Shown here piece by piece: positions 24,107 through 34,900 of a stretch of 64,000 nt of DNA. The notes below the pieces were generated by a model. It was not told the DNA's origin and searched no databases. It saw only the letters and a list, made by a program, of their open reading frames with translations. Each line of letters begins with the position of its first letter. The stretch's first letter is position 1. The position numbers and the translations under genes are program-made. Origin of the DNA: Favolaschia claudopus (lineage: Eukaryota > Basidiomycota > Agaricomycetes > Agaricales > Mycenaceae); the NCBI GenBank assembly GCA_037176885.1, contig JAWWNJ010000009.1:2728001-2792000 (forward strand), written 5' to 3'.

Positions 24107-24436
24107 GCAGCGGCGGCGGAGGGGGCGAAGGCGCAGGGCACGATGAATGAGCGTCTTGCGATGTCTTGGCATACCCTGGCAAATCTTGGATCCTCATAAA
24201 TTTTATTGCCATCGTCTTCGCTTCTCTTGGTTGCATACAAATCCTGATATTCAGCGCTATTTCGTCAATTCACAATACTTTTTCACTGACCGCAATGCAG
24301 TTAAGTTACTTGTCCTGAGAAACTCGAAGTCATCGACAACTTCGCTGGCTCCATTACCCTACACGTACAACGACTACCCCTGCTAAGGCATCTTTGTCAA
24401 CGCAAGAGCCTCCGGACGAAAGTGGTGATATTGCGA

Positions 24437-26660
24437 TCATACCTGCTGCATGCATGGCAAACCGTTAAAACCAAGAACACTACAGAAACACCGGCAACGA
24501 ACGAAAGACAATGAGGCTGTTTTGCAACAAAGGGCCGCAATCCTCTTGTTACTCGCGCGATACCCAGCTTTGGCGTAGTCGATGTGCAAGCGTTCGGGAC
24601 CCTCCTTATTGAAGCCGTCGGCACTGCCGACGCGTCGAATGCCCGGCGCGTGATGTTCCATCGAGTGGATTTTTAGGATATTGAAGTGGCCTTGGGTGCG
24701 TGCGTTGAGCTCGACGAAGATATCTTTGTTCTCATGAAATACGTCCAGCGCGGCGTCCATCGCGGCGAGAGATGAGGTGGTGTGGGACTCGAGGGAAGAA
24801 AGGTAAATGAAATCGATGACTGTTGACAGTTTTGATGACGGCGGGCTTAGCGTGGCCAGGCATGAGACCGGCGAAGACCTTCTCCATCTCCTTGTACTCC
24901 CCGCCCGTCCACTGCGACACCATCGAGATTCCGTTCTTGAAGTAACGGACGTCGGGATGTGATGGCGTTGACTTGAACCTCGCATCCATCTGCTTCTGCC
25001 CAACCACCGCCGTACACCAAGAGACGAGATGATCTTTGAAAGCACCTTTGTGCAGCTGGTGCAAGATATCCGGCGTGAAGACCTCAAAGACGTCGGTGTG
25101 GGGTAGACCAGCCCAGAACGGGGGCACAGGACGTAACCCGAGCGTCTTTTCAAATTCGCATTTAAATTGTGAGTTCTTGTACTCCCTTGGATAACGGTCG
25201 ATGTAGTCCAAGGTCTCGTCCATGTCGCGCTTACGATGGACTCCGTGACAGCCGCGCTCCGTTGGAAGTACCGTGCATTCTGGACAGCGGTTTTCCATGC
25301 AGCATGAGATGAGGCATTGCTCGGGGTAATCAGCCACATAGGCGGCGAGTATGGGATGAATTTGACGCAGGAAACCGTCTGCGCAGACCATCTGGACTGC
25401 GTCATTCCCAGCATCCGCAAGAGACTTCATGATGATCCCCATGCAATAGTGGAAGAGCCGGTACTTGGCAACAGAGCGGGTGGCATCGGTGTAGCAGTCA
25501 AGTTTTCCGATTGGGAGATAACCCAGAAGAATCGTCGCATGAGACGAAGCTTTTCTTCTCGTGTCTTTTGCTATGTTGCCGATGGTAAGATATACTGGCC
25601 ATGCTGATTTGTCCCCTCTTTGCTGAGACAGACGGGTTTTGTCAGACGACAAGATGATAGGCACGCAAGTCGATCCTATTGGGAGTCGTAACTGGGTGAA
25701 GGTGAGTTTCAAATCAATATGTCTCTGCGCCATCAAGTTTCTCACCTGCATCTTCCACCACCAACTCGCAGACGACATCTCTTTCAAGAACTCTTCCTTC
25801 CCTTCCGCATCGACGAACAGCCGTGTCGGTGCGTAATCCATCACATCCTTGAACGCGGGATTCCCTATCAACTCCCTGACACACTCGACAGGATCTCGGA
25901 AACATAGCTCTGTCGTTTCCGTCAACGGTTTGCCGTTTTCATCTTTTAAATCGCCAGTGAGAGTAACATGCTCAATTTTGCAGCCCGCCCCGATGGGCAG
26001 TTGATCGATGGAGTCTAAAAAAGATCTCTTATTATCGAACGATGGCTTGACGCGATCTGTGAACTGGCTCATCTCAGTGAGTCTTGCTTCCTCTGAGCCC
26101 AGCGCGAAGGAATACCACTCACAATTGGTACCTTCAAGAATGCTTCAGCCTGGTTGTGACCGACGGTTTTTATCAGCCACTTTGCAAGCTCCCACTCTTC
26201 CTCATCCGCGAACGGCTCAAGAACCTCCGCGCCCTTCAAGATCTGATCGTCTCGAATATGCTCAAACTTCGTCTTGGCACGACCGTGAGTTGCCCCAGCA
26301 GCGTACTTGGAGGGGAAAGGTTCCTCAAACAGTCCTCCAACACCACCCGCCGCTGACCCCGACTCCGGGGGCCGCTGGGTCGGGATCTTGTGCATCATTG
26401 TCCGGCAATTCGGATGCCGCGTGCTCGGTGGGGTCTGAAAAATCCACATCCATGGGCTCGTCGGCAGCTGCGGGTTCGGCGTTGACTGTGGAAGAAGAGC
26501 TGGCTTGCGGAGAGCGAGGACGGCGACGTTTGCGAATGAGCAGATTCTTTTGAATATATTCATCGCGGGCCTTCCGACATGCAGGTGCGTGTGCTTGGTG
26601 GCGTTGAACAGTGGTCTCATCATTGAAAAACCCTTTACAGTACTGGCACTGCGATGCCAT
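24437..26660 (-). pseudogene. Plavaka-type DDE transposase (CACTA-like), decayed
   Basis: From ATG 26660 the protein starts with a C2H2-like finger (CQYCKGFFNDETTVQRHQAH) and an acidic linker. In a shifted frame come FEEPFPSKYAAGATHGRA and EWELAKWLIKTVGHNQ. The long frame from 26072 holds the catalytic core: DAEGKEEFLKEMSSASWWW, ILSSDKTRLSQQRGDKSAWP, YLTIGNIAKDTRRK, YVADYPEQCLISC with a CxxC cluster, TPDILHQLHKGAFKDHLV and SQWTGGEYKEMEKVF. Another frameshift near 24830 leads to VIDFIYLSSLESHT and GPERLHIDYAKAGYRASNKR. These are hallmark blocks of Plavaka transposases, which cut and paste DNA transposons abundant in mushrooms. Several frame changes show that this copy is inactive. Terminal inverted repeats were not identified. 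Confidence 0.85.
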
Positions 26661-26862
26661 TGCGAGCGAGAAGAAAGTATTCGCCAAATTGACGGTTAAG
26701 GACGATGATTCAGATGAAACGTATGTTTTTCCACTTTGATGGTTGTCCCGCACTGAATTGCGTACCGTCGGCCGGTTTCCGTCTTCAAAAAGAACACGTC
26801 AAATCGCACCATTTTCTTTTTTACCCCCACCATCCTTCTGACTCGTTCTCTCATCCTTCAAA

Positions 26863-28810
26863 ATGTCGAGTGAGGATTTTGCCTCCAACAACAACAATCC
26901 TACGAGCTCTGTCCCGGGGCGCGGACAGGGGGCCCGCGTGGTCACCGCTGGTATCGGACCACACAGTAAACTTTCTCTATTCTCATGCGCCAACGCTGAC
27001 ATGAAAAACAGACGAAAAAGTGGCTCAATCTCGAGCTCGGCGCTAGAATCGCTCTCACACCGCCTCTGCATCGGCTATTCCTACAGCGCCGGGCAACGCC
27101 ATCCCTAGCATGCCCCAATCGACACCGCAAGCCGTCGCACCCGGCGCGCATCTCGTCCATCTTCAAAATCCCGACTCTGCACTGCTCCAGAATCAGTATC
27201 ACGGAGCCACCGGCTTGTTACAGCCTGGGAGCAGCCCCACCAACCCCTTTCACGCCGGGTCAGGACAGGCGTCCACCGCCGCTCAAGATTGGCTTTTTGC
27301 TCAGTTCAGGGCTGATCCGCATTTTCTCGCACAGCTACAAGGTAAGCCTGGCCTTCTTTACAGGGCAACACTGATTATATGTCAGACATGGTGGGTCCTA
27401 TGCCAGGTTTCTCGGAGGACCAAGACGAGATGTTCGCGGACCCTCAAGCTGACATGGTCGACGGAAGCGATGACCATGGACCGTCAATATCAAGTGGTGC
27501 GGGTGATCTTCCGATTTCTATGGTGAGCAAGACTCTTACATTGTCGAGCATCTAACACATTTGTCTCAAAGCTTACCCTTCCGCTCGTTCCACCGACCTC
27601 CAACTCCCTCGAAACGCCCCCAAACCATCGAGTTTTTCCCTCCGCAACTGCTAATGTAAGTGCCGTGGCTTCGCAGATTGCCCCAACTGACTGAATATAA
27701 CCAAGATGTCATCCACTTATATTGAAATCAATCCACCCCGCCCTGTAACTCGTCGAGCAGCGAAGGCCACCTATTCCGACTTCAGTTCGCCCAGCACCCG
27801 TGATCTCCACACGCCAGCTGTAGCTTCAGATTTCAGCAGCTTTCGACTGGGCGGTGGGACAGTTGAGGCTTGACCCTGATGAGTAACATCCTGTCACCGT
27901 TGCGGAACAAGATTTGGTGCGTCATTGAGTTGTCATGAGGTCTGATTGTTCTAACCTATTTATTCAGTGCCACGAACGTATCTACGGAGCTCGAAAGGAC
28001 TTCAAAGAATGTGCTCGTCTTGCGGCCAAGGGCGCTGATGGTTTCGGCTTTGTATCGTGCTCAGCGCAGGCCAGCAACGAGGAGCAAGATCGCATTGCTA
28101 CCGCAAATCGCAAGCTCGTCGCCACTTTGACCGAGAAATCGGCTTTCGTCTTCTCGGTATGTCTTCCCTTCATCTTTATCTGTACAGTGCTAATATTTAT
28201 TAGAACACTCATGACCGCACCATCAAAGGCTCAATGTACCAGCACCCGTCTATCGCGGTCGTCGTCGGTGGCGTCCTCTACAAAAATTTATTGTCAATGG
28301 GGATGCAATTCACGCAATACTTCGACGATACATCTCCGGAAATACCGCACGATGCACAGAATCATAAACCCACCCTCTCGCTGGTGACCATTGCGCTGGC
28401 TATAACAGCGGTGAGTGTATTCTTCAATGACAATCCATATTGCGGGACTCAAGTGCTTTCCAGATCCGTGCTGCCATCATGGAGTAATCCGGTGGTCATT
28501 ACTTGGGCGAAGCCTTCTCGCGCAAAATATACCAGTCTCACTTTGATGCTGAGCTGAACACTCTTCACGAGTGGCGCCGATTTAACTCGAAGCCTTCAGT
28601 CATTCCTGGCGGGGAACCGTTCGCACAGTCCCTGCATCATTCTTGACTCGCACCTTGCAGGAAAAGTTGTCGGAAGCGCGGTACGTCTCTTACATCCCGT
28701 TTCGACCGTTATTGACTTGCTTCTCTAGAAATAACCTACTGAAGGATGTTGTTGCCCCCGTGTCTCCCCCCGAGGTTATGGATGATATGGACTTCGCTCA
28801 GAACCAGTAG
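26863..28810 (+). pseudogene. DUF6532-like fungal protein, broken
   Basis: The gene is divergent from the Plavaka transposase, 202 bp apart. ATG 26863 is followed by at least seven short exons. An in-frame TAG at 27044-27046 and a TAG within a run of clustered frame changes near 27870 interrupt it, and the frame also shifts near 28610; it ends FAQNQ at 28808-28810. The N-terminal half is low complexity. The C-terminal half reads HERIYGARKDFKECARLAA, then QHPSIAVVVGGVLYKNLL, GMQFTQYFDD, LVTIALAITA, IRAAIMEWSNGGHYL and FSRKIYQSHFDAELNTL. That order of blocks resembles the DUF6532 region common in mushroom proteins of unknown function. The assignment is from memory and moderate at best. It could be a second gene of the Plavaka element or an unrelated neighbour. 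Confidence 0.4.
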
Positions 28811-30255
28811 ACCGTGGAGACAAAGAAGAGCCGGATTTTATTTTACATACTGTTTACTACAAGCGTTCTCGTAGTATACTCTCGGTCGCCAATATATGAT
28901 TTTCTGACCCGCTCTTTTCCTGCGCCCGCAAATGAGGAAGAATGTAGCTGTACATAGTTGGAAGGAATGGTTACCGTTGCTGCACGGAAGCGTCGCTAAT
29001 TGCCTTGATATGGATCGGTCTATGTGTCTGTGGGTCTGCAGGACTATCCGTCTATGACTCTGCCGCGGTCTGTTGTTCTGTTGTACTATTGCTCTATCGG
29101 TCTATTCTTCTCCTCTTCTTCTGTCGCTCGCGGTCTTGTTGCTCGAATATCTTCCTACGACCATCTACGCTTCGCGTCGAACGACTTTAGGTCCTCGGGC
29201 TCAAATCTTCTCAATGCCTGGCTTCCAATACACAGAATCAGACTCGACATTGCCCTCGGGTGAAAGAACATCGCAACACGACACTCCATTTGCACGTCTT
29301 CTCAACTCAGCTCATGATCAGGTACATATACTGCCTACACTTGTTGTAAATGCTCACCTAACACGTCGCCGAGCAGTTATCTTTTCAAGATTTCTCTATG
29401 CCTCTTCCTCCCCAAGCTTCCAACCCTGCTGCCAGTGTCGGTTCAATGCATCACATTTAACTTCAAGTTCCAAGCCAAGGCATTTCTATTTCAAAGACTG
29501 ACAACGCTTTTCTCAACTACGTATTGCTTTCATTTGATTCAAATGTCGTCAAAAGACTAGCCTCAGGTAGTCCAGGCATTGTTCCCAAACCGCCTCCTGC
29601 TCGTCGCATAACGGGTCTCTTACGTCGGTATTGAATGCCAGAAACGGCGGATATTCGCGTCTTAGCGTGCAAGACAACATACAGTAGATTGCGACAAAAA
29701 GACCTTGAAATGGAGAATACAAGGACATGCGGGAGTCGAACCCACAGCAGTCAAGTGATACATTATAAGCAGTGCCATTGACACAGTACTTGCTGCTTCC
29801 CCAAGTGCCCTCGAAAGAGGTCCAAGTCACAAGTAACGACATAGTTCGCCCAATCCATATTCACCACTATAGGAGTCACTTAGTAATCATTCTCGAGAGT
29901 AGCTGCGCTTGGCTGATGCCATTCAGCATAGCCACCCAATTTGTTTTATTCGCCACCAAAAACCCTACGTTGTGGATACTTTGCTTGCATGTGTAACACC
30001 AATTGGCGCAATATAAAACATTCATTTCATTTTTACAAAAAAACTCGCGCCCTTCAAGGAAGACATGACAGTAACGTAAAACCGTGTATACCACGAGACA
30101 CATTTACAATCGTAGAACTTGTCTGTACACTTTCAATCCAAATAATCAGGGGAGGAATGGAAAGGCATTGGACCTGTCTTAGAATGTACATAGGCGCGCG
30201 CGCCGGTCTGCCATTCATTATCTGTTATACCATTTTTGATTCAGCTTCAGATACT
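28811..30255. other. Gene-poor stretch with fossil sequences
   Basis: No gene could be supported. A pyrimidine-rich segment lies at 29040-29150. Bases 29600-29665 resemble 23540-23605 of the Ser/Pro-rich pseudogene, so they are a small dispersed fragment of that gene. On the minus strand around 29790-29721 there is a perfect internal B-box-like sequence (GGTTCGACTCC) with a T-arm-like hairpin, but no matching acceptor stem. Confidence 0.45.
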
Positions 30256-31611
30256 TTACTTGAAACACCGCGTACCTTCCGAACAAGCCACAGGTGCAGC
30301 GTTTTCGCCATTCCGAGTAAGTATCCCGGCTTTGCATCCTGTTCCACCCATAGTCCAACAAGTTGGTGGCAGAATTCGGGAATCCGGCGTATATCTCCAG
30401 TTTGGAAATTCGTAAAATTCGCACCCTGCATCGTCCGCTGCCCGAATAGTTGCGGGACAATTAAAATCTTCTCCGCATACGTGCGGGTCGGGGTACCCGT
30501 CCAAGCAAACGGAAAAACCCCTTGATGTGTACTTCCGAAATATTGACCAAGCTCGGAATCGGTTTGCAAAACCACTTCCCATTGGAAAAGATCGTGGAGT
30601 TGTCATGACTAGGGATCGTCTCATAGATTCTGGATAGGCCAACCAAATGCCATCCGCCTGCCAAGCTGCGTAAACGCAGGAGAAGTGGAAGCGGACAATG
30701 GCATCGAGAGGGTTATCAGTTAGAGATTCAATGACGTTGATCTTTAGTACACCTCCAAGGGACAAGGTCCAAATCGGCCCTATCCCCCGGATGTCGTGGT
30801 AGTCAACAGGGTCTGTGTCAGGCTCATAGCAAGCCGCGAGAGAGAAAAAATCAGCGACCGCGGGACCTTTGCCACGACCCGTCATGACGTCGAGGTCGTT
30901 CGGGACCACGCGAAGATCAGGGCGAGCCAAAGACACGATAGAGGATCCGGTAATGGCGCATCCAGTAGCGGTGAGCAAAAGTCTTACATCGTCAAACCTG
31001 AGTCGGAATCTGTTAAGTAATTTTGTTGCACTCTCCTCCAACTTGACAGGATCGTAATTTCTTCCGCGACGGCGCTTGTCTACAATTGCTTGACGACGTT
31101 CCTTGGCACGCATCCGAATACCTTGTCCGTCAGGTACGTTCCGGACGTCCAACTCTGTTACCGTGGTGAGTAAAAGAGCTATAAGAGGTTCAAATCAATA
31201 ATAAAAGGGAATTGTAACTCTTACCTGCGTAATCACTGTACCAGGGTATTGCTGTGTTGTTGTGGATTTGGTCTCCATTTTCTAACTCTTCGCTATCAAC
31301 TTGGATTTGCGCAGGTTCATTCAAGGCCTCGGGGGACGCGGTCCTCAACGATTCCAAAAACTTCGAAACAAGACGGAAGTGCTCTTGCGAAACAAGGGAA
31401 GTGAAACAAAGCCGCTGGGCATCCATGCGATTCATCGTTCGCATTTTCTGCTGGAAGTCTGCGCCCGATAACAAAAACGACAGATCCCCCGACCAGGGAT
31501 TGGTGTCTGACAGGGCGTCCGCAAGCACTGGGAATAGGTCTCCAGTCAGGTTAGGAATTGCTGATCAAAGATAATGTTACCGAAACGTAAAAGTCTCAAC
31601 GGACCTGGCAT
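30256..31611 (-). CDS. Four-copy cysteine-rich family, member D
   Basis: Three exons (31611-31605, 31560-31225, 31154-30256) join into 413 residues without interruption; the tiny first exon ATGCCAG is inferred from phase matching with members A and C. The N-terminal part has the family's MDAQRLCFTSLVSQEHF segment; a basic linker (MRAKERRQAIVDKRRRGR) is special to this copy. The core shows FDDVRLLLTATGCAITGSS, VPNDLDVMTGRGKGPAVADFF and TDNPLDAIVRFHFSC. The C-terminal module has HVCGEDFNCPATIR, DDAGC, FPNW and CWTMGGTGC. Member D lies 340 bp upstream of the Helitron, in opposite orientation, and 14 kb from members A-C. It groups with B. Function unknown; the conserved cysteines suggest metal or disulphide stabilisation. 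Confidence 0.65.
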
Positions 31612-31750
31612 TCTGGAAAGGAATCAAGTTCAAGACGATCTCGGTTGGTTCGAGGTAACGGGGGTGGAGCACAGATTGCTCATACATTTAAATAAGATCG
31701 GTATCGGTCCATGAAGAAAAATTAATATTTCTCACAACTAATGGAAAGTA

Positions 31751-31850
31751 AAATCCATTCGCACGATTTTTTAAATGTGTCATTCGAAGAATGTCATGTA
31801 GAATCGATTCGCACGATTTTTTAAATGTGTCATTCGAAGTATGTCATCTG
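31751..31850. repeat. 50-bp direct repeat, two copies
   Basis: Two adjacent 50-bp units, 31751-31800 and 31801-31850, share GCACGATTTTTTAAATGTGT and differ at a handful of positions. They sit between member D and the Helitron start codon and may belong to the left end of the Helitron or its promoter. Confidence 0.85.
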
Positions 31851-31951
31851 GAATTTATATTTAATAATTTTACTATGCGGGAAATATTGCACTCTTTAAT
31901 TCAGCAACACTCTTCACAACGTGCCAGTGCGCGTACAACTCTGGTCAAACG

Positions 31952-34900
31952 ATGTCTGATGAACCACATGAGAGTATCTTTCGTCCTTTCACTTTGAACG
32001 ACGCTGTTAAGCATGCTTCTGAATTCGCGGTATTCCGAGGTGAAGCTAGACGAACGTGGAAGGGATTTTTCGCTTGCCTGCGTACTCTTCCTACCAGTAC
32101 ACAGACGTCTATAACAACCGCTGCTTTGGCATGTCGAGGAACAAAGCGCCAGGCCGCAACAACTGAATCCCCAGAACCAATCAAGCGACGTCGTCTCGAT
32201 GTGTCCACTTCGCAGGCAACAGCCATGCAGGAGGACACTTTTTTAAAACCGCCGTCCGATGAAGACATTCATAGTGCCATAAGTAGGTGAGTAGAGTACA
32301 AGCTGCTACCTTTTCGAAAGAAAGTAAACTGTATCATAGAATGATTGATCGAACAAGTAACGGCGCGCTGCAAAAAGGCGTGTGCATGATATGCGCGCGA
32401 CTCATGTTTCTTGAAAATCTGGAATTGACGCAAGCACGCGACCTTAAAAATGTCCACCACCTGAAACCCGTTCAAGTTCACCCAGCTCATAAACTAACAA
32501 ATGGACTTCTTCTTCACACAGAAACCACTGCTCAGGGTGAGACATATGCATGTTTGGCATGCAAAGCAAAACTAGCCAAGAATCTGCGGCCTCCGCTAGC
32601 CCTTGCTAATGGAATGTGGATCGGGGAAATACCATTTGAACTTGCTGTTCTCAAGTTACCCGAGCGTTTGCTCGTGGCGTTGTATTTGCCTGCGGTTTAT
32701 ATCATCAAGCTATATCCCAAAGTCCCAGGAGCTCGTGCATGGCGCAAGGACAGGATTGCCAATGGATTGAAAGGCAACGTTTCCTCGTACAGGCTACACA
32801 CTACACAGATCGCAGACATGACTTCGGGACGGATGCCACCGCCACCTAAGATTCTTGCTGCAACTATTGGTGTAACCTTTGTAGGGGGATCAAGAAACAT
32901 ACCTATGAGTGTCCTCCCAGATATGCTTCTAGTGCGACGACAGAGGGTTTTTGAGGCCCTTGTGTGGCTGAAAAAGAATAATCCACTGTATGCCAAAATC
33001 GAAATATCTGAGGACAACCTCAGGTTATTGCCTGCCAATGGGATACCTGAAGAAATTCTCAGCAACATTCGATATTCGCACGATAAAGGTGGACTGGAAC
33101 GGGAACAGGAGGGATACATTCCGCTCGATGCTGCAGATGAAGACGACGTGATGGCCGTTGATAGTGGAGACAACGCTGGTGTGTTTTCCCGTTACTTGTG
33201 TGAGGCAATGCTGATAATTTTCCGTAGTTGAAGACGAAAGGTCGAGTAATCGGGAATTGGACTGCGAAAGGGATATGGAAAATTACGGTGTGCACAAATA
33301 ATTGATTGCAGTGTCTTCAATGACAAACTTCTCTAACAAGAACCTGCGGTCGTTCCAATCCAGTCACATGGAGTATTGGACATGCACGGCGACAGCATAC
33401 CAGACAGTGATCTCGCTGACCATGCGATAGCCAACTTGGCAAGTCGCGTGGTCAATCAGAACTTCAATGTGCGCCGAAGCAGTGACTTTATAAATGAATA
33501 CGCAAGACGGGATATAAACGGTCGACGATTTGACGGAGGCGCTGAAGACCCAAATCACTTGTTGGGTTGCTTCCCTGTGTTGTTTCCTTACGGCCAAGGA
33601 GGGCTTGAGTTAGAACGCGAAGTCGACGTGCCGTATGAGACCCATATCCGGTGGCTGTTAATGTACGCCGATTCAAGGTTTCGAACAGACGAATATTTTG
33701 GATTCATGGTTTATGGCGTGCTCATCAAACGTTGGATGTGTCGTTCCGCAGGCCTGCAGATGAAACGATCAAGTTTCATCGCAAACAGTGTGTCTTTCTT
33801 GAAACTGAAGCCTGCAGATTTCATCAAGGCCAGTCTGGAAGAAAAGAAAAAAATTCCCTTTACGAATCCAGTCGTTCGGGCACTTAGGAAGCAGCTGACC
33901 TCTATCCGAGCCAGAGTGCAGGGCACGGATGAATCGCGTGTCTCTATACGAGCACAAATATGGTCAATGAACTTATGGTTCAATCCACCTAACATCTGGG
34001 TCACACTCAGTTTCCCAGATGACAACGATCCCGTGGCTCAAGTTCTTGCTGGGGCAGACATTGACCTGGACAAATTCATTGCAACAGCGGGGCCCAACCG
34101 AGAAACACGCCAAATCACTATCGCTGGCAATCCTTTTGCAGCTGCAGAGTTTTTCCACCTTATTGTACGGGCGATCATCCAGGAAATGTTTGGCATCAAA
34201 GTAACTAGCCATGCACCTCCAGACAGGCGCAAAGGCATTCTTGGAGTAGTGAACGGTTATATTGGAACTGTCGAGGCCCAAGCACGAGGATCATTGCATT
34301 TGCATATATTGTTCTGGATGAGTGGGAGCTTGTCTTCTGCCGCAATGAACAAGGCCCTGCAATCAGAAGCATTCCGTGCACAGGTGTTGTCTTTTTTACG
34401 GAAAACCGTAAAAGCTGACATTCCAGGGACGACGGGTCCCGACGTACTGGAGCTGAAAAAAGAAAAATCAGTTGCATACTCGAGACCAGAGGATCCGCGT
34501 CAACCCAATTATGAGGCACGGCGCACTCATATGGAGGCGAAAGTTGCGCGTGCTGTCCAAGTACACGAGTGCAAACCTACCACTTGTATGCGCATCAAGA
34601 ATGGCCGACTTGTATGTAAAAGACGGGCTCCATGGCCAGAGGCGCCTGATCACTGGCTCCATCCATCGGGTGAATGGGGTCCCAGGCGTCCTTTTGGACT
34701 GGTGAATGCATGGAATCCTGCCCTGCTCCAAGTGACAAGATCAAATCAGGACATCAAACTTATAACTAATGGACAATTCACCAAAGACATCACCTTCTAC
34801 ATTTCGATGTATATAGCCAAGAAACAAAATCAGGGATCTAACCCGTCCGCCTTGCTGGCGACTAGCCCGGCTTTCCAAAGGAAACCACAGGTGGATGTCA

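Noticed and set aside
24437..25420. 327-codon minus-strand frame treated as a separate gene
   Set aside because: Only its last third carries the Plavaka C-terminal blocks; the first part is an out-of-frame shadow of the main transposase frame.
29721..29800. Possible minus-strand tRNA with TTATAA in the anticodon region
   Set aside because: B box and T arm are good, but no acceptor stem, D stem or A box could be matched; listed only as a fossil.
31751..31850. 50-bp direct repeat as a target-site or LTR signal
   Set aside because: Copies are adjacent, not flanking an element, and no retrotransposon gene lies between or beside them.
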